Source: Ryuthela nishihirai
Taxonomy: Eukaryota; Arthropoda; Arachnida; Araneae; Heptathelidae
Assembly (NCBI GenBank): GCA_038380435.1
Contig: JAWZYU010000017.1
Coordinates: 19,963,283-20,027,282, forward strand
DNA: 64,000 nt
Direction: 5' to 3'
Every line of letters begins with the position of its first letter. The stretch's first letter is position 1. Below, piece by piece: positions 59,201 to 63,268 of this stretch. Made by a program: the position numbers and the translations under genes. The notes below the pieces were generated by a model. That model made no database searches and was not told where the DNA came from. It was given only the letters and a program-made list of their open reading frames with translations.

Positions 59201-61048
59201 AGGCGTTTTTGAAAATGTTCGGCGGTCAATGCAACGGCGCTGTGAATCCTGTGTCCGTGTAAATGGTCGCAATTTTGAGCACCTACTGTGAATCTGTACT
59301 TTACCTTGTTGGAATAAAAGTTACATTCGTTACCAATTAACTGTACTGTTTCCTTGTGTTCACTTTACTTGTCCATTTTATTCATGTAGATGACGTTTGC
59401 GGACATACTTTCCTATGTGAAATCGGTTTCCTGACGTATTCCGTACCTCCCCACGAAATTTGAACGATAAGTTTTGAATCACCCTGTATATGTATAAATT
59501 ATTCGTCAAGCAACTACTTGCACTAAGTAAATTGTTAGCTTTTTTTATCTTTACTTTGCCCTGAATCATTCAATGATCCTACGTTTTTGATTAGTAGTTA
59601 ATTTATGTACATTAATAATTTTTTATGTTAATTAATGTTTCATTAATTAAAATTGGACGTAAATTTTGATAATACGAGAACATCACGTTACGCGTGCTAT
59701 GGTGTGTGCCTGCAGTCCCTTCACATCTGGTGTAATAATGGAAAATAAATATTTTGTAAATGCTTAAAAACGTACAGAATATAGCAACATTAGTTACAAA
59801 GAGTACATTTCAACAAGTTCCTCTCCGTACAAGCCTTTGTTTTGACTTCTCACAGCTGATTCTAGCGTAAAGCTCTCAGCTTCAAATCGGTTCATTGGGA
59901 CGATAGGGAACGCACAATCTATGCTATATCATAAAATAGGGGTGATCCTATATATGGCACTATATAAGTAGGGTTACCATACGTTCTCCGATAGGAGATG
60001 TCCTCACCTCATTTTGAAAAAAACATGAAATGTCGTCCTTTTGTATAAACTCTTAAGAGCTGGTTTTAAACTAAAATTAAAGTACGTTTTTTTGTATGTT
60101 CCTTTTCTAAATTTCTGGAACCCATGCCTATTACATAATTCATTGTTAACCGTGAAATAATTTACTTTAAATGCAAATCGGGAATGCTAAAGTCATTCTG
60201 TTAACGTTTTAAAAGTTGCTATTTTCTGTAATGCTCAATATCAACTATTTATTTCCTATCTTCCTATTGCTTTTCGCTCGTCATTTGTCGATTTGTCAGT
60301 TTGTGTGTTTGTCAAAATTGTTCTTCCACCTTTGTAACGCGATCGAGAAACTTAATGATTTATGTGTCAAATGAAAGCTTGTAACACGGGGAGTGTCATA
60401 GGCTATAAAAATTGCTCGCCCATGCATTCTTCTCCCTTGAAAAAGAGAACACGTGATTCACATTCCAAAATATTTCTATATCTTTGGAATGTGAATGCTG
60501 AAAGTAACAAAATATTTCAAAATTAATTCACCCCCCCCCCCCCCCGGCAAAATTTTTGCCGGTGTCCATTCATTTGACCCTCTCCCAAGTTGTGCCACTT
60601 TCCTACGAATCAAATGTTTTTGATCAAATGAAAGCTTGTGACGTGGGGAGTGTCATAGGCTATAAAAAGTTGACCCCCCATGCTTGCAGTAGATTAAAAG
60701 TTTCAGCAGAACACAAAGGTTAAATGATAAAAGGGCCAAATCGTAAAAATCCTTCGTATCCTTTTTACATATTTACTCTAAGCTACTGAAACAGGGTAAA
60801 TATGAAAGCGATTGTTCCGCTATATCTCCAGGACCGAGTGCCGAAAGGAACAAGCTATGGGTTCAAATGCTATGGTACAACAAGCTATGGGTTCAAATGA
60901 AAGTCTATGATGCGTGTATTATCTGCATTAACTAATGTTGTCTCTTCTTGTTTACACTTAATTAAAAAAATTTAGTTACCTGATATAAAGCTCCTCCGAT
61001 TGTTGGACCAGCGATCATGCCTACACCATACGTAGTTTCAATAACTGA
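26121..61048 (-). CDS. SLC18B1-like major facilitator transporter, C-terminal 290 residues (nine exons; 5' end outside window)
   Basis: Nine minus-strand exons (61048-60980, 52036-51949, 47543-47404, 44804-44706, 41177-41086, 36515-36420, 33950-33876, 33130-33037, 26240-26121) have AG/GT borders. They join in phase into 873 coding bases including the stop. The product covers roughly the second half of a 12-helix MFS protein, from MIAGPTIGGALYQ through FNEATLEPHLRKFNL, APVWGYCCDRV, LLIGPAPFMPF and GFIGPSLGGFLLEHIGY to a hydrophilic acidic tail. These blocks match, in order, those of the vertebrate SLC18B1 family, a vesicular polyamine transporter related to the monoamine and acetylcholine carriers. 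Substrate in this species is inferred, not shown. Exons encoding the N-terminal helices must lie right of 64000. The introns (0.6-8.9 kb) are crowded with transposons. Confidence 0.92.
26241..27257. other. Intron sequence of the SLC18B1-like gene, nothing recognised
   Basis: AT-rich; a poly-G tract lies near 27015. No repeat or exon supported. Confidence 0.5.
27269..27628 (+). mobile_element. SINE family 1 copy with 11 bp target duplication
   Basis: Same head and body landmarks as the family. Flanked by CTTTAGAAATG at 27258-27268 and 27629-27639. Confidence 0.92.
27851..28362 (-). mobile_element. RTE-like LINE, 3' end fragment
   Basis: Matches the last 500 or so bases of the two longer LINE copies (49066-51253 and 53319-55140). 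The minus strand encodes RLRWFGHVARMDNYRLAGRV, the C-terminal domain that follows the reverse transcriptase. It ends in a GATGATGATGAT tail. Strongly 5'-truncated, with one extra frame disturbance. Confidence 0.85.
28720..29900 (-). mobile_element. Second LINE lineage (CR1/Jockey-like), decayed reverse transcriptase
   Basis: Minus-strand pieces in several frames follow RT order: APGPDGLPSIFFKNL (about 29830), HYRPISLANIIPKLMERCI (about 29640), NEQFGFFPNRFTIQLLHNLH, then KINRVLYLVSKNPHCKYN and a C-terminal IPSLEYASPVWTPHL (about 28770). These match the PGPDGxP, YRPISL, QFGFxxxRST and YASxVW blocks of CR1/Jockey-type elements. They differ from the RTE-like copies in the same window. There are many stops, and no ends are defined. 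Confidence 0.75.
30154..30509 (-). mobile_element. SINE family 1 copy, head truncated, 12 bp target duplication
   Basis: Reverse orientation. It stops inside the tRNA-like head, just after the anticodon-like region, losing the A box. Flanked by AAGCTTGCAGTT at 30142-30153 and 30510-30521. This shows 5' truncation at insertion, as expected for LINE-driven copying. Confidence 0.92.
30522..32158. other. Intron sequence with one perfect hairpin
   Basis: AT-rich. A 17 bp perfect inverted repeat lies at 31591-31607 and 31614-31630 with a 6-base loop. It is followed by an irregular repeat of CTCTATATGCTATCATAT to about 31710. No exon supported. Confidence 0.5.
32159..32450 (-). mobile_element. SINE family 1, strongly diverged copy
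   Basis: Recognisable tail (GGTTGTTTTACTTCTGAGCGG), a middle with TTAATATCCCATCCAACGGA, and ACTGACCGAGGGCAAG. The head is decayed beyond the B box. Confidence 0.75.
32451..33036. other. Intron sequence, nothing recognised
   Basis: AT-rich. Part of a 41-base block near 32464-32520 (GATTACAGAATGAAGTGCTA...) recurs at about 34060-34120, a short dispersed duplication. Confidence 0.4.
33037..33130 (-). CDS. SLC18B1-like gene, eighth exon in window
   Basis: 94 bases. GFIGPSLGGFLLEHIGYEKG then TMVLLAFEILV. The GPSLGGFLxExIGF block is one of the best-conserved stretches of the family (helix 11 to 12). Acceptor TTTGCAG, donor GTAAGT; ends in phase 0. Confidence 0.95.
33876..33950 (-). CDS. SLC18B1-like gene, seventh exon in window
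   Basis: 75 bases. AHGFPDDVSTYAMVTSVFI then TVLSL, corresponding to the NGFxxxxxTxxxVxxxxxxxxSxG segment before helix 11. Acceptor CTACAG, donor GTAAG; joins the next exon inside a glycine codon. Confidence 0.94.
34161..34198. repeat. Perfect 38 bp palindrome
   Basis: 19 bp arms without a loop, centred on CGTTAACG at 34176-34183. It could extrude as a cruciform. It is followed by repeats of a TTATCGTTAATTTCAATTT-type motif. Confidence 0.9.
34436..34890 (-). mobile_element. Mariner-like transposase C-terminal relic
   Basis: On the minus strand, FPDRWIGRGDPI near 34650 is followed by LTPTDFPL and then KARIREATEQIIRDMLQRVW near 34480-34530. This is the same order as in mariner-type transposases (WIGRGGP, SPDLxPxDFFLWG, then a tail with MLxRVW). 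The SPD-type catalytic residue is changed. Decayed beyond function. Confidence 0.65.
35037..35419 (+). mobile_element. SINE family 1 copy with 12 bp target duplication
   Basis: Full head and body. Flanked by TTCCCATGATGA at 35025-35036 and 35420-35431. Confidence 0.92.
35432..36419. other. Intron sequence with a possible hAT terminus
   Basis: AT-rich. Near 35818-35850 the minus strand reads AGCGGTTCCCAACC, the type of terminal sequence common in hAT elements (CAGxGGTTCTCAACC). A GTGT microsatellite and a poly-A run lie at 35938-35970. No exon supported. Confidence 0.35.
36420..36515 (-). CDS. SLC18B1-like gene, sixth exon in window
   Basis: 96 bases. After completing a threonine codon it reads KLWLVILAQVLLGFGLGAK then IVCAFIQSLKDA, helix 10 with a glycine-rich GFGLGA core. 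Acceptor TTTCAG, donor GTAAG. Confidence 0.94.
36516..37340. other. Intron sequence, nothing recognised
   Basis: AT-rich; no repeat or exon supported. Confidence 0.45.
37342..37770 (+). pseudogene. THAP-domain remnant split by a putative intron
   Basis: On the plus strand, VFDCRYTNRFNKDYALNFFE (37371-37430) is followed by a possible GTAAGC donor. After an acceptor (TGTTTACAG ending about 37583) comes FPLNQPLLGRWLINMN, then KICSTHFKQDCCIK. This resembles the C2CH THAP zinc-finger order: CxxxxC, NRFxKD, FxRFP, W, then CSxHF. A TGA at about 37724 interrupts; one shifted frame continues DIYQEP, as often follows CSxHFxxDxF in THAP proteins. It lies antisense in an intron of the transporter gene. 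It could be a dead THAP gene, or part of a THAP-containing transposon. No methionine-started full protein is visible. Confidence 0.5.
37771..39436. other. Intron sequence, nothing recognised
   Basis: AT-rich. No coding or repeat structure is supported, apart from a C-run near 39395. Confidence 0.4.
39437..39521 (+). mobile_element. hAT-like terminal fragment
   Basis: Begins CAGTGGTTCTCAACATTTTA and continues to GGCGTACCCCTTG. These are features of the 5' terminus of many animal hAT transposons. No transposase or matching right end was found. Confidence 0.35.
39522..39640 (+). mobile_element. SINE family 2 head, tandemly duplicated at its A-box half
   Basis: GAGTGGTTAGCGCGCTTGAC followed by TACTGATCTAA is immediately repeated as GGCCGAGTGGTTAGCACGCT and TACTGATCTAA. 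The B-box part (CTTCGAGCCCCGGGTAAGGC) follows. The body is truncated shortly after GGCATGGATGTGTGG. Confidence 0.8.
39836..40130 (+). mobile_element. Tc1-like transposase fragment
   Basis: One frame with few stops reads VAWSDEFIFQLHH (first catalytic aspartate block, WSDExxF), GRRVHVRD, then GGGDVIVWGWFSR and DPLIPVKHTMIAKSYLDIV. These match the central part of Tc1 transposases (VWR, GGGSVMVWGxxS, YxxIL). Both ends are missing. Confidence 0.75.
40140..40620 (+). repeat. Degenerate tandem family marked by GTGTCAAATGAAAGCTTGTGA
   Basis: The motif TCAAATGAAAGCTTGTGA, or variants of it, recurs at about 40155, 40295, 40430 and 40590. It is usually followed by GGGAGTGTCATAGGCTAT-like sequence and a CCCC-rich stretch, giving a unit of about 140-155 bp. 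The same family reappears at 60380-60930. Function is unknown. Confidence 0.75.
40621..41085. other. Intron with a loose inverted repeat
   Basis: Around 40727-40830, CACTTCAAAGGAAGATA and TATCTTCCTCTGAAGTGAA face each other, with the flanking ACTCAGTCACT/AGTGACTGA also inverted. This suggests a degraded MITE. No exon before 41086. Confidence 0.45.
41086..41177 (-). CDS. SLC18B1-like gene, fifth exon in window
   Basis: 92 bases, 30 codons plus two bases. KHPRYLTLIGGVQCIVAYLL then IGPAPFMPFD, matching the LLxGPxPxL segment (helix 9 and the following loop). Acceptor TTTCTAG, donor GTAAGT. Confidence 0.94.
41178..43239. other. Intron sequence, nothing recognised
   Basis: AT-rich. Short frames are present, including one of 100 codons on the minus strand at 42015-42317. 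They have no recognisable motif and no splice support. Confidence 0.4.
43240..43530 (+). mobile_element. Mariner-like transposase C-terminal relic
   Basis: WPPRSPDLRPLDFSLWGYIK followed by SIVYSEKK (about 43324-43405) matches the third catalytic aspartate region and the FFLWG block of mariner-like transposases. A tail resembling a helical C-terminus follows. The upstream catalytic parts are missing. Confidence 0.75.
43565..44065 (+). repeat. Imperfect minisatellite rich in GCTGATGTTGATCAATCTC
   Basis: The block (T)GCTGATGTTGATCAATCTC(T/A)CC is repeated about 15 times, with variable CTCTTCTGCTGCTG spacers and a unit of about 30-36 bp. The opposite strand is purine-rich. It lies inside an intron of the transporter gene and is not open in a conserved frame. 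Confidence 0.9.
44706..44804 (-). CDS. SLC18B1-like gene, fourth exon in window
   Basis: 33 codons, phase 0 both sides. FNLQPIVLGTIFVAFGALYA (helix 8), then LAAPVWGYCCDRV, matching the YxxxxPxxGxxxDR motif-A-like loop repeated in the second half of MFS proteins. Acceptor ATTTTCAG, donor GTAAG. Confidence 0.95.
44983..45147 (-). mobile_element. SINE family 2, diverged copy
   Basis: Shows the GCCGCAGAGGTCTGAGAGGA body end and a decayed head near 45090-45145 (GGTTTGAAACC, CCAAGCGAAACGTCCTACTC). Both promoter boxes are damaged. Confidence 0.65.
45230..45356 (-). mobile_element. SINE family 1, 3' fragment
   Basis: Only the tail side remains: GTGTTACCTCTGAGTGGCTC, CACAATGGGCTGAATGGC and TTGGGGAAGGGGATCC. 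The head and most of the body are missing. Confidence 0.75.
45357..46306. other. Intron sequence, nothing recognised
   Basis: AT-rich; contains short direct repeats of AGGACATATATAATATATTGGG type near 45475-45535. No exon supported. Confidence 0.4.
46320..46708 (-). mobile_element. SINE family 1 copy with 13 bp target duplication
   Basis: Flanked by AATAATAAAGGTT (46307-46319) and AATAATATAGGTT (46709-46721), one mismatch. Carries an extra short duplication of CCTTCTCTGAGATCAGGGAC in the body (about 46420-46440). Confidence 0.85.
46755..46910. mobile_element. Hairpin MITE between 21 bp direct repeats
   Basis: Arms at 46786-46818 and 46834-46866 pair with about three mismatches. The inner parts are perfect (TCAGAATAATATGACCACCT and its complement), with a 15-base loop. 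The structure lies between two identical 21-base direct repeats (46755-46775 and 46890-46910, both starting GAATCATCATTTGC). The arm sequence GTAGGTGGTCATATTATT is also part of the structures at 63432 and 63655. Confidence 0.85.
46911..47403. other. Intron sequence, nothing recognised
   Basis: AT-rich; a weak duplication of the TTGGGTCAA..AACAxGAAAAA type lies at about 46940-47045. Confidence 0.4.
47404..47543 (-). CDS. SLC18B1-like gene, third exon in window
   Basis: 140 bases: two bases completing a glutamate codon, then 46 codons. Contains a short acidic cytoplasmic loop (ECSSEERGSF), a helix-7 region (LVDILLYLTSLIGMGF) and NEATLEPHLRK. The last corresponds to the DPTLxxFxxxKF block that ends helix 7 in SLC18B1. 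Donor GTAAG, acceptor CTATGCAG. Confidence 0.93.
47544..49054. other. Intron sequence, nothing recognised
   Basis: AT-rich with TA microsatellite near 48685-48700. Short frames lack motifs. Confidence 0.4.
49066..51253 (+). mobile_element. RTE-like LINE, 5'-truncated copy with 11 bp target duplication
   Basis: The 2188 bp insert is flanked by TGTTCATTAGT (49055-49065 and 51254-51264). It encodes, in order, a linker (RKHYRELNKRVKDQLATDKN), NYRGISLLSVP, QCGFRSGRGCVDQIFSLRQI, FVDFKKAFDSVDR (motif A), DLDYADDLALLAND (catalytic YADD intact) and the post-RT domain RLRWFGHVARMDNY. It ends in a GATGATGATGAT tail. The endonuclease domain is missing. Several frameshifts and stops (near 49460, 49720, 50140-50340 and 50660) make it dead. 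Placement in the RTE/RTEX group is from these RT blocks and is tentative. Confidence 0.9.
51265..51948. other. Intron sequence, nothing recognised
   Basis: AT-rich stretch up to the transporter exon at 51949. Confidence 0.45.
51949..52036 (-). CDS. SLC18B1-like gene, second exon in window
   Basis: 88 bases, 29 codons plus one base. Acceptor TTTTCTAG, donor GTTAGT. Starts LGGFKLPFVVMGGILF, the helix-6 segment that follows YQ in this family, and ends FILPAE. Joins exon one in phase 0 and the next exon in phase 1. Confidence 0.92.
52037..52680. other. Intron sequence with a possible hAT terminus
   Basis: CAGTGGTTCTCAAACTACTT at 52293-52312 resembles a hAT terminal sequence. No matching right end was seen. 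The rest is AT-rich and unrecognised. Confidence 0.35.
52690..53072 (+). mobile_element. SINE family 1, diverged copy
   Basis: The head is decayed at the A box (GAGCTTGGTAGGGCACCGGG). The B box (GGTTCGAGTCCCAG) and the whole body are present. No clear target duplication. Confidence 0.85.
53240..55275 (-). mobile_element. SINE family 2 copy split by a LINE insertion
   Basis: The body end lies at about 53240-53318 and the head at about 55141-55275 (GGTTCGAGCCCCGGATAAGG on the minus strand). They are separated by the LINE at 53319-55140. The left part repeats GACACAGAGGTCTGA(T/C)AGGAG in a short internal duplication. Confidence 0.85.
53319..55140 (-). mobile_element. RTE-like LINE inserted in SINE 2, 12 bp target duplication
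   Basis: The 1822 bp insert is flanked by ATTAGTTTATAT (53307-53318 and 55141-55152). The longest intact stretch (54756-53644, 370 codons) holds most of the reverse transcriptase: NYRGISLLSVPGKVL, FVDFKKAFDSVDRHNLW, AVRQGCILSPFLFSLVIDYV and YFDDLALLAND. The catalytic DD is kept, but the usual alanine of YADD is phenylalanine. One missing base near 54750 and a deletion of about 20 bases near 53815 break the frame. Each break is visible by comparison with the plus-strand copy at 49066. The 5' part including endonuclease was never copied. The GATGATGATGAT tail lies at 53319-53330. Confidence 0.92.
55500..56230 (+). mobile_element. Tc1-like transposase relic
   Basis: Frames in series read LNMKHRKAQLTWWTCHRDWT (the LxxRHRxARLxWxxxHxxW block), SSGGFLTILTSEEDLNVW and WMIMPALKEL (decayed second aspartate region). 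Then come DIYQMEKPADSPALNPEEHV and WNALGKH (the SPDLNPIEHVWDALG block). The catalytic residues are partly lost and frames are shifted. A SINE-1 lies just downstream. Confidence 0.75.
56257..56649 (+). mobile_element. SINE family 1, full-length copy
   Basis: Flanked by ACCAACCTGGT (56246-56256) and ACCAGCCTGGT (56650-56660), one mismatch. Inserted at the end of the Tc1 relic. Confidence 0.9.
56661..57287. other. Intron sequence, nothing recognised
   Basis: AT-rich; a short direct repeat CTAATCTTATCTTATTATAT lies at 57108-57152. No exon supported. Confidence 0.4.
57298..57680 (-). mobile_element. SINE family 1, full-length copy
   Basis: Reverse orientation. Flanked by AACCATTCAA (57288-57297) and AACCATGCAA (57681-57690), one mismatch. 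Confidence 0.88.
57808..57835. repeat. 28 bp near-perfect palindrome
   Basis: Arms ACGTGTAAATATC and its complement, 2-base centre. No obvious association with other features. Confidence 0.8.
57945..58010 (+). other. Possible THAP-domain start interrupted by the mariner insertion
   Basis: A short frame MACCTINCTRTEKSSVAYQK runs to the TA at 58011-58012, where the mariner begins. CxxNCxxR followed by K and S resembles the first THAP motif (CxxxNCxNRxxKxxxxSFH). No continuation was recognised after 59488. Very tentative. Confidence 0.25.
58013..59486 (+). mobile_element. Nearly intact mariner-type DNA transposon
   Basis: 1474 bp between TA dinucleotides (58011-58012 and 59487-59488). Terminal inverted repeats of 91 bp (58013-58103 and 59396-59486) differ at only two positions. 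They start CAGGGTGATTCAAAACTT and include CAGGAAACCGATTTCACATA. One transposase frame fills the interior. High similarity of the ends implies recent insertion compared with all other DNA elements here. Confidence 0.95.
58209..59291 (+). pseudogene. Mariner-type transposase with a single in-frame stop
   Basis: The frame begins at ATG 58209 and reaches TGA 59289-59291: 360 codons with one internal TAA at 59124-59126 (codon 306). Residues 1-30 and about 88-112 (NTSTRAIAQQLGVSQSAVWW) form two helix-turn-helix regions. Catalytic acids are visible at D159 (LFTDEASF), D250 (YQHDGAPAHS) and D287 (PPRSPDLSPMDFFLWG), so 36 residues separate the last two. A run of 13 G (59095-59107) follows FFLW and encodes extra glycines where relatives have a GHxK-type segment. 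After the stop the frame continues ETPVDSEMDLVARIV to NGRNFEHLL. The TAA stands where tyrosine is usual (KDHVY). The protein is therefore truncated by about 55 residues, after all three catalytic acids. Confidence 0.93.
59489..60379. other. Intron sequence, nothing recognised
   Basis: AT-rich; no exon or repeat supported. Confidence 0.4.
60380..60930 (+). repeat. Second cluster of the TCAAATGAAAGCTTGTGA repeat family
   Basis: The motif plus GGGGAGTGTCATAGGCTATA occurs at about 60366-60410 and 60623-60665, with a weaker copy at about 60893. The two strong copies are both followed by (T)GACCCCCCATGC-like sequence. Matches the family at 40140-40620, about 20 kb away in the same orientation. Confidence 0.75.
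60520..60620 (+). repeat. Direct repeat of about 95 bp with a CCGGCAAAAATTTTGCCGG-type hairpin, copy 1
   Basis: AATTCA, a poly-C run, CCGGCAAAATTTTTGCCGG, then TGTCCATTCATTTGACCCTC and TACGAATCAAATGTTTT. Nearly identical to 61629-61721. Confidence 0.85.
60980..61048 (-). CDS. SLC18B1-like gene, first exon in window
   Basis: 23 codons, phase 0 at both ends; acceptor TTGCAG, donor GTAACT. Encodes TTYGVGMIAGPTIGGALYQ, the conserved ETxxGxGxxxGPxxGGxLYQ segment of SLC18 proteins (motif-C-like end of transmembrane helix 5). Confidence 0.93.
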
Positions 61049-61766
61049 CTGCAATGCAAAATACGGAAAGTTAATAACCAAGCATATTTCAGAACATAAA
61101 ATTAACACTACAAAGTGTAGGGGTCTTTTTATCATCCAACTCCCTGTGTGTGTGAGCTTTTAACTCTGGGTACTTTTGCTAATTAATACTGCCAGGATGG
61201 CACTACTCGTTTGCTTAAAGCCTGCACTCATATACTTTATTAATATAGTTAGAAGCAATACAGTTCACAATCATATATTCACAAGCTACAGTTACTGTCG
61301 TCAGTCAAGTCGTTAAAATCAAGACGTTTCCCCAAGACAATTTTTCCCATGGAAAAATTGATCGAAAATTAAATTTTTGTTAAATAATATGAGGTGTACC
61401 AAAACTTAATGTTTTTCCTCTTTAAAGAATGTAATTTTTTTTTCGTCCGAAGTGTTCATTTATTTACTTTTCTTATTATAAAAAATACATTTTTAAGTGT
61501 GTTTTAAAAAATGAGCTCCTTTTTTTAATTTGTTTTTTGGGCATCATTAGCTGCATTATGGTATGATGTATGTTTGATTCTTTATTTGTAACTGCACTCA
61601 TTAATTAGCGGCTCAACAAAATATTTCTAAATTCACCCCCCCCCCCCCGGCAAAATTTTTGCCGGTGTCCATTCATATGACCCTCTCCCAGGTTGTGCCA
61701 CTTCCTACGAATCAAATGTTTTCGTATTATGGAATCCTTGTCTCCAGGAAGATTGAGAAACAACGG
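61049..61766. other. Intron sequence upstream of the first transporter exon in the window
   Basis: AT-rich; includes the second copy of the hairpin direct repeat (about 61629-61721). No further transporter exon recognised. Confidence 0.5.
61629..61721 (+). repeat. Direct repeat with hairpin, copy 2
   Basis: Same order as 60520-60620: AAATTCA, poly-C, CCGGCAAAATTTTTGCCGG, GTGTCCATTCATATGACCCT, TACGAATCAAATGTTTT. Separated from copy 1 by 1.1 kb. Confidence 0.85.
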
Positions 61767-61974
61767 TACAGTCGCTCAAAAAGATATCCGAACGCTATGA
61801 TTGATTACAGAATTTAAAAAAAATATATCTGGCAACGATTTTTTTAGGAATTAGTATTCTGGCGTGACACGAAGGTTGCCAGAACACTAATTTCTAAAAA
61901 AAAATCGTTGCCAGATATTTTTTCTGAATTCTGTAATCATCCATAGTGTTCGGATATTTATTTTAGCGACTGTA
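61767..61974. mobile_element. Palindromic MITE starting TACAGTCGCTCAAAAA
   Basis: Almost the whole element is an inverted repeat around its centre near 61868. ACAGTCGCTCAAAAAGATAT, TCCGAACGCTATG, ATTACAGAATT and ATATCTGGCAACGATTTTT all recur as complements in the right half. TA borders suggest Tc1/mariner-type mobilisation. Related copies lie at 63269-63431 and 63826-63956. Confidence 0.88.
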
Positions 61975-62102
61975 CATCAATAATTACCAAATGTGTCGCG
62001 GTAAATGGACGACTTCAGAAGTGCGTCGCCAGGAGAAAAAAAAATCCAAAAAAGTGGTCATGATGATGATCTTGAAACATTTGTAGGACGAGTGACCCTT
62101 TA

Positions 62103-62478
62103 GATTGGATTGGATTGTTTTACCTCTGAGCGGCACTTTTTTGCACACCATGGGCTAAATGGCCAGGCCACAAGGACCCCGAAGGCTCAGAGAAGGTTGG
62201 GGGAGGGGACCCACTGGAACAGCTGTTAGGAGACAGATGGTAGCCTCCCGTCAAGGCCATCCAGCGTGTTCTTTAACGTGCACAGGGTATGGCTCTCCCG
62301 CACACGGAGCCACGGCTTAACGTCCCATCCGACGGACGGCGGCCTTTTCAAGCCGTGACCGTGGGCAGGGCGGGGAAATTTTGCGGAGATAAATCTCAAC
62401 GCTGACTCAGCTGGGACTCGAACCTGGGAACTACAGATTACGAGCCTGGCGCGCTACCGACTGAGCCACCCCCGCCCC
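62103..62478 (-). mobile_element. SINE family 1 copy with 12 bp target duplication
   Basis: Reverse orientation. Flanked by AGTGACCCTTTA at 62091-62102 and 62479-62490. Close to the family consensus, except for loss of CATCGGTGTCCCCTACT in the body. Confidence 0.93.
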
Positions 62479-62633
62479 AGTGACCCTTTAAGAAAAGGCA
62501 ACAGATTTTTTTTTTCAGACGCACTTACTGCGTTCAAATAAGTTGTTTGTTATGAAGATGCATAAATTCAATTCAAGGAAAATAAGTTAATGGACTTAAA
62601 TAAGTGCATTAGAATAGTGGATCTTAACCTGTG

Positions 62634-63020
62634 TGGGGCGGAGGTGGCTCAGTCGGTAGCGCACCAGACTCGTAATCTATAATTCCCAGGTTCGAGTCCC
62701 AATTGGATCAGCGTTGAGATTTATCTCCGCAACAAAATTCCCCGCCCTGCCCACGGTCAGTAGGGGACAATGATTTGCTTGGAAAGGCCGCTGTCCGTCG
62801 GATGGGACGTTAAACTGGCCCCATGTGCAGGAGACCCATCCCTGTGCACATTAAAGAACACGCTGGATGGCCTTGACGGGAGGCTACCATCTGCATCCCA
62901 ACAGCTGTTCCAGTGGGTCCGCTCCCCCAACCTTCTCTGAGCATTTGGGGTCCTGGTGACCTGGCCATTTAGCCCTTGGTGTGCAAAAAAGTGCCTCTCA
63001 GAGGTAAAACAACCAACCTA
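62634..63020 (+). mobile_element. SINE family 1 copy, inverted relative to the previous one
   Basis: Head GGGGCGGAGGTGGCTCAGTC, full body, tail AGAGGTAAAACAACCAACC. Slightly diverged. With the copy at 62103-62478 it forms a head-to-head inverted pair 155 bp apart. Confidence 0.88.
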
Positions 63021-63268
63021 AAAAAAGCTCTGCTCTGTAGGCACATTTCGCAAAAGAATATTACACGAAATTGCCCTTTTCTTATTAAATTGAACACAAC
63101 CAAAATCGCTAGTACACGATTTAGTTGTTATTTACCAATTTCACTTAGACACAAAAGATTTCTCACATTTACAGATACACATTGAAATTTCAGTCAAATG
63201 CCTTTAAAGAGAAATTAGTATAATAAACAACTGTACAATAATTGATATAGTTCATGGAGAATAGGACG

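Noticed and set aside
58813..59229. 138-codon antisense frame
   Set aside because: It is the shadow of the mariner transposase on the opposite strand and has no family features.
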